Shown here one piece after another: positions 7,484-15,423 of a DNA stretch of 64,000 nt. Source of the DNA: Paludibacteraceae bacterium (GTDB lineage Bacteria; Bacteroidota; Bacteroidia; Bacteroidales; Paludibacteraceae); NCBI GenBank assembly GCA_017448985.1, contig JAFSKL010000009.1, positions 62,001-126,000 of the forward strand, given 5' to 3'. The notes below the pieces were generated by a model. That model did no database searches, was not told where the DNA came from, and worked only from the letters and a program-made list of their open reading frames with translations. Made by a program: the position numbers and the translations under genes. Positions within the stretch are counted from its first letter, which is position 1; each line of letters begins with the position of its first letter.

Positions 7484-8485
7484 ATGGTAAGTTACAAGGA
7501 ATTAGGCCTGGTAAACACGCGTGAAATGTTTGCCAAGGCAATCAAGGGTGGCTATGCTATCCCGGCATTTAACTTCAACAACATGGAGCAGTTGCAGGCT
7601 ATCATCAAAGCAGCTGCTGAGACCAAGAGTCCGGTAATTCTGCAGGTATCGAAAGGTGCCCGTAACTATGCGAACCAGACGCTCCTTCGTTACATGGCGC
7701 AAGGTGCTGTTGAGTACGCAAAAGAGTTAGGTTGGGAACATCCGCAGATCTGCTTGCACCTCGACCACGGTGACAGTTTCGAACTCTGCAAATCCTGTGT
7801 GGACTTCGGTTTCTCGAGTGTGATGATCGATGCTTCGTCCCTTCCGTACGAAGAAAACATCGCATTGACCAAGAAGGTTGTTGACTACGCCCATCAGTTT
7901 GATGTAACCGTTGAGGCTGAGCTTGGCGTTTTGGCAGGTGTAGAGGACGAGGTTTCGTCGGCTGTCAGCCATTACACGAAGCCGGAAGAGGTAGTCGATT
8001 TCGCTACCCGTACAGGCTGTGACTCGCTGGCTATCTCGATCGGTACTTCGCACGGAGCTTACAAGTTCACTCCGGAGCAATGCACCCGTGACCCGAAGAC
8101 CGGACGTCTCGTTCCTCCTCCATTGGCTTTCGACGTACTCGACGCTGTCATGGAGCAGCTCCCGGGCTTCCCGATCGTTCTCCACGGCTCGTCGTCCGTA
8201 CCGCAGGAGTACGTAGATATGATCAACCAATACGGCGGCAAACTGCCTGATGCAGTAGGTATTCCTGAGGAGCAACTGCGCAAGGCTGCCAAGAGCGCTG
8301 TTTGCAAGATCAATATCGACTCCGACAGCCGTCTCGCCTTCACCGCTGCTGTACGCAAGGTGTTCGCCGAGAAACCGGGTGAGTTCGACCCGCGTAAATA
8401 CTGCGGTCCTGCACGCGACTTGATGGAGGAACTGTACAAGCACAAAATCATCAATGTGCTCGGTTCTGACGGCAAAGCAGAATAA
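7484..8485 (+). CDS. fba: class II fructose-1,6-bisphosphate aldolase
   Basis: A 333-residue protein. Class II aldolase landmarks are in order: IPAFNFNNMEQ near the start, HLDHGDSFE (zinc-binding His), VEAELGVLAG, SIGTSHGAYKF and IVLHGSSSVP. It cleaves fructose-1,6-bisphosphate to dihydroxyacetone phosphate and glyceraldehyde-3-phosphate with a divalent metal, in cytoplasmic glycolysis. The length is typical of the longer class IIb form. It sits between the isomerase-like pair and the CoA-transferase in one forward cluster with gaps of only 52 and 35 bases. Another ketose-bisphosphate specificity cannot be excluded. Confidence 0.9.
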   Translation: MVSYKELGLVNTREMFAKAIKGGYAIPAFNFNNMEQLQAIIKAAAETKSPVILQVSKGARNYANQTLLRYMAQGAVEYAKELGWEHPQICLHLDHGDSFELCKSCVDFGFSSVMIDASSLPYEENIALTKKVVDYAHQFDVTVEAELGVLAGVEDEVSSAVSHYTKPEEVVDFATRTGCDSLAISIGTSHGAYKFTPEQCTRDPKTGRLVPPPLAFDVLDAVMEQLPGFPIVLHGSSSVPQEYVDMINQYGGKLPDAVGIPEEQLRKAAKSAVCKINIDSDSRLAFTAAVRKVFAEKPGEFDPRKYCGPARDLMEELYKHKIINVLGSDGKAE

Positions 8486-8520
8486 ATCGTACATCGTACA
8501 TTTGTAAATCGTACATTTTT
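8486..8520. repeat. 7-base tandem array (CGTACAT type)
   Basis: Repeated CGTACAT-like units (period 7, with one TTGTAAAT variant) occupy the entire gap between the aldolase stop and the CoA-transferase start. Confidence 0.7.
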
Positions 8521-10017
8521 ATGGCTTTACCTTTCATGACAGCGGAACAAGCCGCTGAATTGATACAACATGGTGACGTCTTGGGCATGGGTGGTTTTAC
8601 GGCTACCGGAGTGCCCAAGGCTGTTCCTTTTGCGTTAGCACAACGCGCGGAGAAACTGCACGAGCAGGGTATTCCTTTCCGCGTAGGACTCGAGACAGGT
8701 GCTTCGATGGGCGACAGTTGTGACGGAGCGTTGGCACGTGCTCATGCGGTCGAGTTCCGCACACCGTACCAATCGAACAAGTCGATGCGTGAGGAGATCA
8801 ACGCCGAAGGTACACACTATTTCGATGCACACTTGAGCCACATGGCGCAAGACTTGCGTTACGGTTTTCTACCCAAACCCAAATGGGCGATCATTGAGGC
8901 ATCGTATGTAGGCGAGGATGGCACGATCGTCCCGGCCGCAGGTATCGGAATCATGCCGACTATCTGTCGCATGGCGGATAAGATCATCGTTGAGCTCAAT
9001 GAGATGTTCCCCGCTTCGATGCGTGGCATGCACGATTTGTATGAGCCGCTTGACCCGCCTTATCGCAAGGAGATACCTATCTATAAACCCTCTGACCGCT
9101 GCGGCTCGGACCATATCAAGGTAGATCCCGCCAAGATAGCGGCTGTGGTGAAGACCAATCGTCCGAATGAGATTCCTGCTTTCACGCCCGTTGATGCCGT
9201 AACGGCTAAGATTGGTGAGAATGTGGCACTTTTCCTGGAGAAAGAGCTACGCGAGGGCCGTATCCCTGCTTCGTTCCTGCCTATTCAATCGGGTGTAGGA
9301 AATGTGGCGAATGCCGTACTCGGTGAGCTGGGTAAGAACCCGCATATCCCGCCGTTTGAGATGTACTCGGAAGTGGTACAAGACTCCGTGGTCGATCTCA
9401 TCAAAGCCGGACATTGCAAGTTCGCGAGCGGTTGCTCGCTGCGTCTGGTAGAGAGCAAGATGGCAGAAGTGTTGGCTGACCTCGATTTCTATCGCGACAA
9501 GTTGCTGCTTCGTCCGCAAGAGACATCGAACAATCCGGAGCTGATTCGTCGAATGGGCCTTATCGCCATCAACACGGCGTTGGAGGCGGATATCTACGGC
9601 AATGTCAACTCGACGCATGTCTGCGGTACGAAGATGATGAACGGTATCGGTGGTTCAGGTGACTTTGCGCGTAACGCGTATATCTCTATTTTCACGACTG
9701 CTTCGACGGCGAAGAACGGCGCTATCTCGTCCATCGTGCCGATGGTGACGCACCTCGATCACAGCGAGCACAGCGTGAAAGTGCTGGTCACCGAACAAGG
9801 TGTGGCCGACTTGCGTGGCAAGAGTCCGCGGCAGCGTGCACAAGAGATCATCAATAACTGTGTCGCTCCCGAATATCGCGAGATGCTGCAAGACTACCTC
9901 AAGATTGCTCGTCACGGACAGACGCAACACGAACTGAGTTGCGCGTTCGCTATGCATGAGGAGTTCCTCAAGTCCGGCGATATGCGGAATACGAAGTGGG
10001 AGAATTACAAGCGTTAA
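8521..10017 (+). CDS. succinate/acetyl-CoA:carboxylate CoA-transferase
   Basis: A 498-residue member of the acetyl-CoA hydrolase/transferase family. PIQSGVGNVANAV is the glycine-rich CoA-binding loop and MYSEVVQDSVVDL contains the Glu that forms the glutamyl-CoA intermediate. The C-terminal block GIGGSGDFARNAY...STAKNG is typical of the succinate CoA-transferase subgroup. In Bacteroidales these enzymes move CoA between succinate, acetate and propionate during succinate/propionate fermentation. The ATG at 8521 directly follows a tandem array. A strong terminator comes 36 bases after the stop. Acceptor preference is not deducible. Confidence 0.85.
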   Translation: MALPFMTAEQAAELIQHGDVLGMGGFTATGVPKAVPFALAQRAEKLHEQGIPFRVGLETGASMGDSCDGALARAHAVEFRTPYQSNKSMREEINAEGTHYFDAHLSHMAQDLRYGFLPKPKWAIIEASYVGEDGTIVPAAGIGIMPTICRMADKIIVELNEMFPASMRGMHDLYEPLDPPYRKEIPIYKPSDRCGSDHIKVDPAKIAAVVKTNRPNEIPAFTPVDAVTAKIGENVALFLEKELREGRIPASFLPIQSGVGNVANAVLGELGKNPHIPPFEMYSEVVQDSVVDLIKAGHCKFASGCSLRLVESKMAEVLADLDFYRDKLLLRPQETSNNPELIRRMGLIAINTALEADIYGNVNSTHVCGTKMMNGIGGSGDFARNAYISIFTTASTAKNGAISSIVPMVTHLDHSEHSVKVLVTEQGVADLRGKSPRQRAQEIINNCVAPEYREMLQDYLKIARHGQTQHELSCAFAMHEEFLKSGDMRNTKWENYKR

Positions 10018-10053
10018 GGCGCTTGACCCTCTGCGCAAGCTAGGAAAAAAATT

Positions 10054-10079
10054 AGCAGTCCACTTGGACTGCTTTTTTG
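10054..10079. terminator. rho-independent terminator, bidirectional
   Basis: AGCAGTCC (10054-10061), loop ACTT, GGACTGCT (10066-10073) and a T-run. An A-run on the other side means it can also serve the convergent lipoprotein gene. Confidence 0.9.
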
Positions 10080-10107
10080 TGCTTAGCCTGTAAGGTATAC
10101 TATGAGA

Positions 10108-10485
10108 CTAATTGGTAGTGTTGAGAACATACTTGAGACCCATGTTGGACATGAGATACTCGCCTTCCGCATAACAAGTGAACTCGGCCAATATTTCACC
10201 CCTGTATCTCTCCGGTATGTCTTCGCTGTAATCGAAATACACCTTCACATCACTTCTGTTGATAGAGTATGTCAAATGGGTTTGCAAAGAGATTTCACCC
10301 TTCTTTACCGTGTAGAGCTGTGCGGTACCATCCGGGAAGAAAGAAATCTTCTCCCAATTATTGGTGTCAAAATACCAACTATAGGCACGGCCGATAACTA
10401 CCTTAGCATCCGTTTTATTCGCGCAACCGGTGAACAGTCCAATGCATAGCACCGTTGCCATCAATAGTACAACTAAGCGTTTCAT
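10108..10485 (-). CDS. small lipoprotein of unknown function
   Basis: A 125-residue protein. The signal MKRLVVLLMATVLCIGLFTGC has a lipobox with Cys21. The mature part (YSWYFDTNNWEKISFFPDGTAQLYTVKKGE) resembles small beta-rich lipoproteins that contain a repeated phenotype of 'F..dGt...y'. It has its own promoter (10521-10552) and is transcribed toward the shared terminator. I do not recognise a named family. Confidence 0.65.
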   Translation of the reverse strand: MKRLVVLLMATVLCIGLFTGCANKTDAKVVIGRAYSWYFDTNNWEKISFFPDGTAQLYTVKKGEISLQTHLTYSINRSDVKVYFDYSEDIPERYRGEILAEFTCYAEGEYLMSNMGLKYVLNTTN

Positions 10486-10520
10486 ATTCGTATCAATTGT
10501 TAAATTTCACATTCCAGGTG

Positions 10521-10552
10521 CAAAATTACTGCTTTTTTTTGATATATGCAAA
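10521..10552 (-). promoter_or_regulatory. promoter of the 10108-10485 lipoprotein gene
   Basis: Minus strand TTTG (10549-10552, as TTTGCATATATC), 20 bases, TAATTTTG (10521-10528). Confidence 0.8.
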
Positions 10553-10570
10553 TAATTCTGCACTTTTATT

Positions 10571-10600
10571 TTTGTAAGTCAAGATTTTTTTGTAACTTTG
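10571..10600 (+). promoter_or_regulatory. promoter of the lipoprotein peptidase gene
   Basis: TAACTTTG (10593-10600) is clear. The nearest TTTG (10571-10574) has 18 rather than 20 bases of spacing. The start codon follows 30 bases on. Confidence 0.65.
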
Positions 10601-10630
10601 CAGCGTCAAAAAAGTTTAAAAAGAAAGAAT

Positions 10631-12610
10631 ATGAAAAAACAACTTGTTATTTTAGGAGCGATGATGATGGTAGCATGTAGTCCTAAAAGTCCGATTTCAT
10701 CGGATAAATTCAGTTCCCGTGGAGCTCAACAAGTGGCGGCTTTGTGGACCGAAGCAGATGGCACTCAGGCCGAGTTTGAACAATTTGTTCAGGACTATAC
10801 GTGTCAGTCCGACAGTGAGCGTGTGCAGCTGTTTGAGTCATTGAGCCGTATCTTTGAGAATGTATATCAGTCGGCGGATATGCTGACAGTGGAATTGCTG
10901 CGACCGACACAGTTGACGAATGCCGCAGGGCCGCAAGAACCCGACTGGATCATGTCCGGTTATAGTCCGTTAGCGCATTTCTCAGACGATATGTTTGCCA
11001 ACAAATTAGCGTTTATCACCATTCTCAATTTCCCTCATTACAGTCTGGACGAGAAGAACGAGTTGGGCAAGATCTGGAGTCGTCAGGAATGGGCCATGGC
11101 TCGGATGGGCGATATCTTCACGACCCGCGTGCCGGCAGAAGTCAATACCCGTTTGGCGCAAGTGATGGCGAATGCGGAGAATTATATTGCCGATTACAAT
11201 ATCTATATGGGCAATTTGCGAACGGAGGATGGCCGGCAGTTATGGGATAACGACAAAGTGCTGCTCAGTCACTGGAACTTGCGTGACGAGTTGAAGGCGC
11301 TGTATCAGTCCGACAACTTGGAGTCGCGTGGCCATAATCGCGAGAAACAGGAGATGATTTACAAGGTGATGCAGCGCATTGTGGAGCAGAAAATACCTGC
11401 TGAGGCGATCAACAATCCGGATTTTGTATGGTATCCTTATTCCGATGACATCGGCGAAAGTGAGCCCTACACGCGTTACGAAAAGATATTGGATATTGCG
11501 CGTGCGTACTTTGCGGAAGACCAATATTGTCCTTCTGCGCCTTGCGCCATAACGCGTAATTTTGAGGAAGGAGTCGAGATAACGGCGGCGGAGTTAGACA
11601 GTTTGTTCCGGGCGCTGGTTGGTTCGAAGCAAGTGCAGCAAGTAGCCGCAGTTATTCGTGAGCGTTTGGAACGGGATTTGCGTCCATACGATATCTGGTA
11701 TGACGGATTCAAAGCGCGTGCATCCTTGAACGAGGATGCCTTGTCGGAGCAGACACGCAAACTCTATCCGGACGCTTTGGCTTTTGCGGCGGATATGCCG
11801 AGATTGCTCACGCAGATGGGATTTTATTCGGAGGACGCTCGCCGAATAGCGCATAATATAGTTGTAGAACCGGCACGCGGTTCAGGACACGCGTGGCCTT
11901 GTCTGGGCCGGAAAGAAGATGCGCGTTTGCGGACCAGAATCCCTGCGAGCGGAATGGATTATAAGGGCTATAACATTGCCGTCCATGAGTTCGGACATTG
12001 CGTGGAGCAGGTTTTGGACATGTATTTCATCGACTATTATATGCTTTCCGGCGTTCCTAATACGGCTTATACGGAGGCGTCCGCATTTCTTTGGCAGCAC
12101 AGGGATCTGCAGTTGTTACCCGGTGCCCAGATGGGAAACGGCATCAACAATCCCGACGAAGTGCTCGATCAGTTCTGGTCGATGTACGAAATCATGGGCG
12201 TGAGTCTGGTGGATATGGCTATGTGGCGGTGGATCTATGCGCATCCGAAGGCGACGGCCAAGGAATTATGCGAGGCTACTCTGTCGATTGCCAAAGACGT
12301 TTGGAATACGTATTACGAGCCGGTGTTGGGCGAGCATGACTGCATTCTGCTTGGCGTTTACAGCCACATGGTCAATGCCCCGATGTATCTGCCCAATTAT
12401 CCGTTGGGACATATCGTGCAATATCAGTTGGAGGAGCATCTGGCGCAATGCAAGACGCAAAAAGATTTTGCGAACGAGTATATGCGGATCTATCGTTTGG
12501 GTCGTTTGACGCCGAAAGAATGGATGATAGAGGCAGTAGGCGAAGCGCCGTCGATTGAGCCTATCTTGCGCGCAGTGGATAAGCTTTGCGCAGCGCCTCA
12601 AAGGCAGTAG
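10631..12610 (+). CDS. lipoprotein zinc metallopeptidase (HEFGH type)
   Basis: A 659-residue protein. ATG 10631 gives a lipoprotein signal (MKKQLVILGAMMMVACSP, Cys16). The zinc motif HEFGHCVEQ lies near residue 455, and a candidate third ligand (Glu of TAYTEASAF) follows 26 residues after the second His, the spacing of gluzincin peptidases such as M3. Upstream is SGHAWPCLGRKEDARLRTRI. The overall sequence is not a classic M3 oligopeptidase such as the dcp gene at 60516, so it is probably a Bacteroidales-specific envelope peptidase. Its last 50 bases overlap the convergent pdxB gene. The peptide substrate is unknown. Confidence 0.7.
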   Translation: MKKQLVILGAMMMVACSPKSPISSDKFSSRGAQQVAALWTEADGTQAEFEQFVQDYTCQSDSERVQLFESLSRIFENVYQSADMLTVELLRPTQLTNAAGPQEPDWIMSGYSPLAHFSDDMFANKLAFITILNFPHYSLDEKNELGKIWSRQEWAMARMGDIFTTRVPAEVNTRLAQVMANAENYIADYNIYMGNLRTEDGRQLWDNDKVLLSHWNLRDELKALYQSDNLESRGHNREKQEMIYKVMQRIVEQKIPAEAINNPDFVWYPYSDDIGESEPYTRYEKILDIARAYFAEDQYCPSAPCAITRNFEEGVEITAAELDSLFRALVGSKQVQQVAAVIRERLERDLRPYDIWYDGFKARASLNEDALSEQTRKLYPDALAFAADMPRLLTQMGFYSEDARRIAHNIVVEPARGSGHAWPCLGRKEDARLRTRIPASGMDYKGYNIAVHEFGHCVEQVLDMYFIDYYMLSGVPNTAYTEASAFLWQHRDLQLLPGAQMGNGINNPDEVLDQFWSMYEIMGVSLVDMAMWRWIYAHPKATAKELCEATLSIAKDVWNTYYEPVLGEHDCILLGVYSHMVNAPMYLPNYPLGHIVQYQLEEHLAQCKTQKDFANEYMRIYRLGRLTPKEWMIEAVGEAPSIEPILRAVDKLCAAPQRQ

Positions 12611-13550
12611 GATGGGCTTTGAGTTGAGATGTGATACGGGAGATCCAGCCTGGCGCTGAATCTCCTTTTTCTTTCGGGACCTCAAGATCGCGAGATGTCG
12701 AGAGGTCGAGATATCGATATTTCGAGATGTCGATGGGCTTTAAGTTGAAAGTTTCCGCGATTTCATCGAGACACATTTGCGAGGCATTGCGTTTGCCTTC
12801 GATGGAATAACCGGCTATATGCATGGACGCGAGTTGCGCGTGAGCCAGCACGTCGGGGTTGATATCCGGCTCGTTTTCCCATGTATCAAGTATGTACGGA
12901 TGTCCGCTACGGAACAGGGCTTTTTCATCGACCACACCTCCTCGCGCCGCATTGATGATGAGCGCATCGGGTTTGCACATCGAAAGGAATGCCTCGTCGC
13001 ACATGTGGTATGTCGATTTGTCCAGCGGAACATGGAAAGTGATAATATCGCTGTTTCTTGCGATTTCATCGATACTTTTTCCTATTCCTTTCGGCGGATC
13101 GTTGAGCAAAACATTCAGTCCGTGACGCTCCGCCATCTTCGCTACCAATGAACCCACATGCCCCACACCGACTATTCCGATAGTCGGAGACGAATGGAAA
13201 ATGGAAAATGGAAAATGGGAAATTGTATTGAGCGCTTCCTCGATATAGTCACAGACCGCTTGTGCATTGCATCCCGGGCAAGACATCCAACGGATGTGAT
13301 GTGCTTCGCAGTAATCGGTATCGATATGGTCAAAGCCGATGGTAGCGGTACAAACGAGTTGAACCTTGGTTCCGGCAAGGAGTTGTTCGTTGATTCGGGT
13401 ACGTGTGCGAACGATGAGAACATCGGCTTCTTGGACGGCAGAAGGAACAATTTCTTCCGATTCCATCGGACAAATTTCCACTTGAGGCCATTCTTTTTGA
13501 ACGGCTTCATGAATAAATGGTATGTGTTTATCAACGATGATCCTCACCAC
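12561..13550 (-). CDS. pdxB: erythronate-4-phosphate dehydrogenase
   Basis: A 329-residue D-2-hydroxyacid dehydrogenase. It has IIVDKHIPF at the start, TATIGFDHIDTDY, GCNAQAVCDYI, the NAD-binding TIGIVGVGHVG, INAARGGVVDE and the His region MHIAGYSIEGK, all typical of PdxB. PdxB oxidises 4-phosphoerythronate in pyridoxal phosphate synthesis, in the cytoplasm. Two short tandem arrays sit in frame: one before the Rossmann motif (peptide ISHFPFSIFHSS, 13193-13226) and one near the C-terminus (KYRYLDLSTSRDLE, 12688-12736). The gene lies 3 bases after panC and overlaps the peptidase gene tail-to-tail by 50 bases. Confidence 0.85.
   Translation of the reverse strand: MVRIIVDKHIPFIHEAVQKEWPQVEICPMESEEIVPSAVQEADVLIVRTRTRINEQLLAGTKVQLVCTATIGFDHIDTDYCEAHHIRWMSCPGCNAQAVCDYIEEALNTISHFPFSIFHSSPTIGIVGVGHVGSLVAKMAERHGLNVLLNDPPKGIGKSIDEIARNSDIITFHVPLDKSTYHMCDEAFLSMCKPDALIINAARGGVVDEKALFRSGHPYILDTWENEPDINPDVLAHAQLASMHIAGYSIEGKRNASQMCLDEIAETFNLKPIDISKYRYLDLSTSRDLEVPKEKGDSAPGWISRITSQLKAHPTAFEALRKAYPLRAR
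12688..12736. repeat. in-frame tandem array (GTCGAGA type) in pdxB
   Basis: Imperfect TCGAGATG/TCGAGAGG/TCGAGATA units within the coding region near the pdxB C-terminus. Confidence 0.65.
13193..13226. repeat. in-frame 7-base tandem array (GGAAAAT) in pdxB
   Basis: Four GGAAAAT units in a row, encoding HFPFSIFHSS just before the NAD-binding glycine motif. Confidence 0.85.
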
Positions 13551-13553
13551 CTT

Positions 13554-14423
13554 TTAGGCCTCTTCGTATTTGATGTTGTCGATGAGACGGACAGGTCCGC
13601 AATAGACGGTGACGCAACCGATAGCGTGACGGAAAGTGTCGGTGGGAAGAAGTGTTGTCTGATCCACAATCTCGTAATACTCCACTTCCAGACCTTCGAT
13701 GGCATTGATGGCGTCGATGACACGTTGCTGTACGGCGTCGACGGTAGCTGCGGCCTCTTTGGCCCATTTCAACGACTCAAACAGAATTCTTGAGATGTTG
13801 ACTGCGGTTGCTTTCTCGCTTTCTGAGAGTCGTTCGTTTCGGCTGGAGAGGGCAAGTCCCGATTCCTCGCGCACAATAGGGCAATCGATGATTTGCAGAT
13901 CGCCGAATGTGCCTGCCATCGAACTATGTTCGACCATATGGTGAATGATAGCGAGCTGTTGGAAGTCTTTTTCTCCGAAATAGGCTTTGTCGGGTTGGAC
14001 GAGGTAGAAGAGCCGGCTGACCACTTGTACAACGCCGTTGAAGTGCCCCGGTCGCATTTTGCCTTCCATGACCTGATCGAGTCCGTTGAAATCGAAGGAA
14101 AACGTGGTATTCATCTCTTCGGCTGAGTACATTTCTTCGGGTGTAGGAGCAAAGACGAAATCTGCGCCGATAGATTGCAGCAATTCGGCATCCCGCTGTA
14201 TGTTTCTCGGATATTTGGCGAGATCTTCCTTGTTGTTGAACTGTGTAGGATTGACGAAGACGGAGACGAAGCACACATTGTTGTCTTCCACCGCTCTTTT
14301 AACGAGGCTGGCGTGTCCCGCGTGAAGCGCTCCCATCGTAGGTACCAGACCGATGGTTTTACCCTCTGCTTTGCAAGCGCGAACGATGGCTTGCAGTTCT
14401 TTTTTCGTTGTGATGATTTGCAT
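13554..14423 (-). CDS. panC: pantoate--beta-alanine ligase
   Basis: A 289-residue protein with GLVPTMGALHAGHASLVKRA (HIGH-type nucleotide motif), VFVNPTQFN, YFGEKDFQQL (KMSKS-equivalent) and LALSSRNERLS. It makes pantothenate from pantoate, beta-alanine and ATP through a pantoyl-adenylate, in the cytoplasm. The length is normal. It has a promoter at 14465-14496 and is divergent from the GT5-like gene, an arrangement I remember from many Bacteroidales. pdxB follows three bases after the stop, so two vitamin genes share a transcript. Confidence 0.95.
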   Translation of the reverse strand: MQIITTKKELQAIVRACKAEGKTIGLVPTMGALHAGHASLVKRAVEDNNVCFVSVFVNPTQFNNKEDLAKYPRNIQRDAELLQSIGADFVFAPTPEEMYSAEEMNTTFSFDFNGLDQVMEGKMRPGHFNGVVQVVSRLFYLVQPDKAYFGEKDFQQLAIIHHMVEHSSMAGTFGDLQIIDCPIVREESGLALSSRNERLSESEKATAVNISRILFESLKWAKEAAATVDAVQQRVIDAINAIEGLEVEYYEIVDQTTLLPTDTFRHAIGCVTVYCGPVRLIDNIKYEEA

Positions 14424-14464
14424 ATATTTTTATCAATTAAGACCCAAAATTCTCAAAAATCGCG

Positions 14465-14496
14465 CAAAGTTAGTAAAATTTTTCTTATTTTGCAAG
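14465..14496 (-). promoter_or_regulatory. promoter of panC-pdxB
   Basis: Minus strand CTTG (14493-14496), 20 bases, TAACTTTG (14465-14472). Confidence 0.75.
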
Positions 14497-14522
14497 CAAA
14501 AACGATTAAAAATTCTCTTTTT

Positions 14523-14554
14523 TTTGCATATGTCAAAAATTTTTTGTAACTTTG
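14523..14554 (+). promoter_or_regulatory. promoter of the GT5-like/DUF4270 operon
   Basis: TTTG (14523-14526, as TTTGCATATGTC), 20 bases, TAACTTTG (14547-14554). Confidence 0.8.
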
Positions 14555-14571
14555 CAGCCTAAAAGTGTAAT

Positions 14572-15423
14572 ATGCCTATGAAAGAGCCGAAACGTATCCT
14601 GTTTATCTCCCAAGAGATATACCCGTATATGGCGGAAGAAACGCCTATGCGTTTGCTTAATCGTCAGCTTCCGGAATACTTCCAGGGGCATGGTTTTGAA
14701 ACCCGCACTTTTATGCCTAAGTTCGGCGAGATTAACGAGCGCCGGAATCAGTTGCATGAAGTGATTCGTTTGTCGGGTATGAATCTGATAATAGAGGAGT
14801 CGGACCATCCTCTGCTGATCAAAGTGGCCTCAATCCAGACGGCTCGTATTCAAATTTATTTCATCGACAATGATGATTTGTTCCATCGTCGCAAGGGCGT
14901 TCGGGACGAGAACGGCGAGGAATATTCGGACAATGACGACCGTACGATTTTCTATGCTCGCGGCGTGATAGAGACGGTGAAGAAACTGCGTTGGACTCCG
15001 GATGTGATTGTTTGTTCGGGTTGGATGGGAGCCTTGGCGCCGCTTTATCTGAAACGGGCGTATAATGACGAGCCATTCTTCGCCAAATCGAAGATTGTGC
15101 TGATGCTGGATGAGGATGAGTACAAGAAGCCGTTCTCGACCAAGTTTGCAGACAAGCTGCGTATTGAAGGCATCAGCAATACGGATGTGCGTTCGATAGC
15201 CGGTTTCCCCGTGGGATATGAAGAATTGATGCGTTTGGCGGTCGATTTTTCTGACGCTATCGTGTATGCGTCACCCAAAGTGAATCAGCGTATCAGCAAT
15301 TATGCGGAGACGAAAGGCAAGCCTATACTGCCTTATGCAGCGACGGAGGATTTGAATGAGGCGTGCAAGCGACAGTATGATTTCTATCAAACATTGTTGG
15401 CAGCGGAGCAAGAGAATGAATAG
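14572..15423 (+). CDS. glycogen/starch synthase N-terminal-domain protein (GT5-like)
   Basis: A 283-residue protein matching the N-terminal Rossmann domain of GT5 glycogen synthases: ILFISQEIYPYMAEE at the start, TRTFMPKFGEINERRNQLHEVIRLSG, and VIVCSGWMGALAPLYL. The C-terminal half with the ADP-glucose-binding motifs is absent; the protein ends after about 280 residues. Short proteins of this kind next to panC and a DUF4270 gene are common in Bacteroidales, so this is probably a normal short family rather than a truncation. Whether it has transferase activity is uncertain. ATG 14578 is an equally good start. The last eight bases overlap the DUF4270 start. Confidence 0.8.
   Translation: MPMKEPKRILFISQEIYPYMAEETPMRLLNRQLPEYFQGHGFETRTFMPKFGEINERRNQLHEVIRLSGMNLIIEESDHPLLIKVASIQTARIQIYFIDNDDLFHRRKGVRDENGEEYSDNDDRTIFYARGVIETVKKLRWTPDVIVCSGWMGALAPLYLKRAYNDEPFFAKSKIVLMLDEDEYKKPFSTKFADKLRIEGISNTDVRSIAGFPVGYEELMRLAVDFSDAIVYASPKVNQRISNYAETKGKPILPYAATEDLNEACKRQYDFYQTLLAAEQENE

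Noticed and set aside
14572..15423. Truncated glycogen synthase pseudogene
   Set aside because: Short GT5-like proteins next to panC and DUF4270 are common in Bacteroidales from memory, and the gene overlaps its neighbour cleanly.
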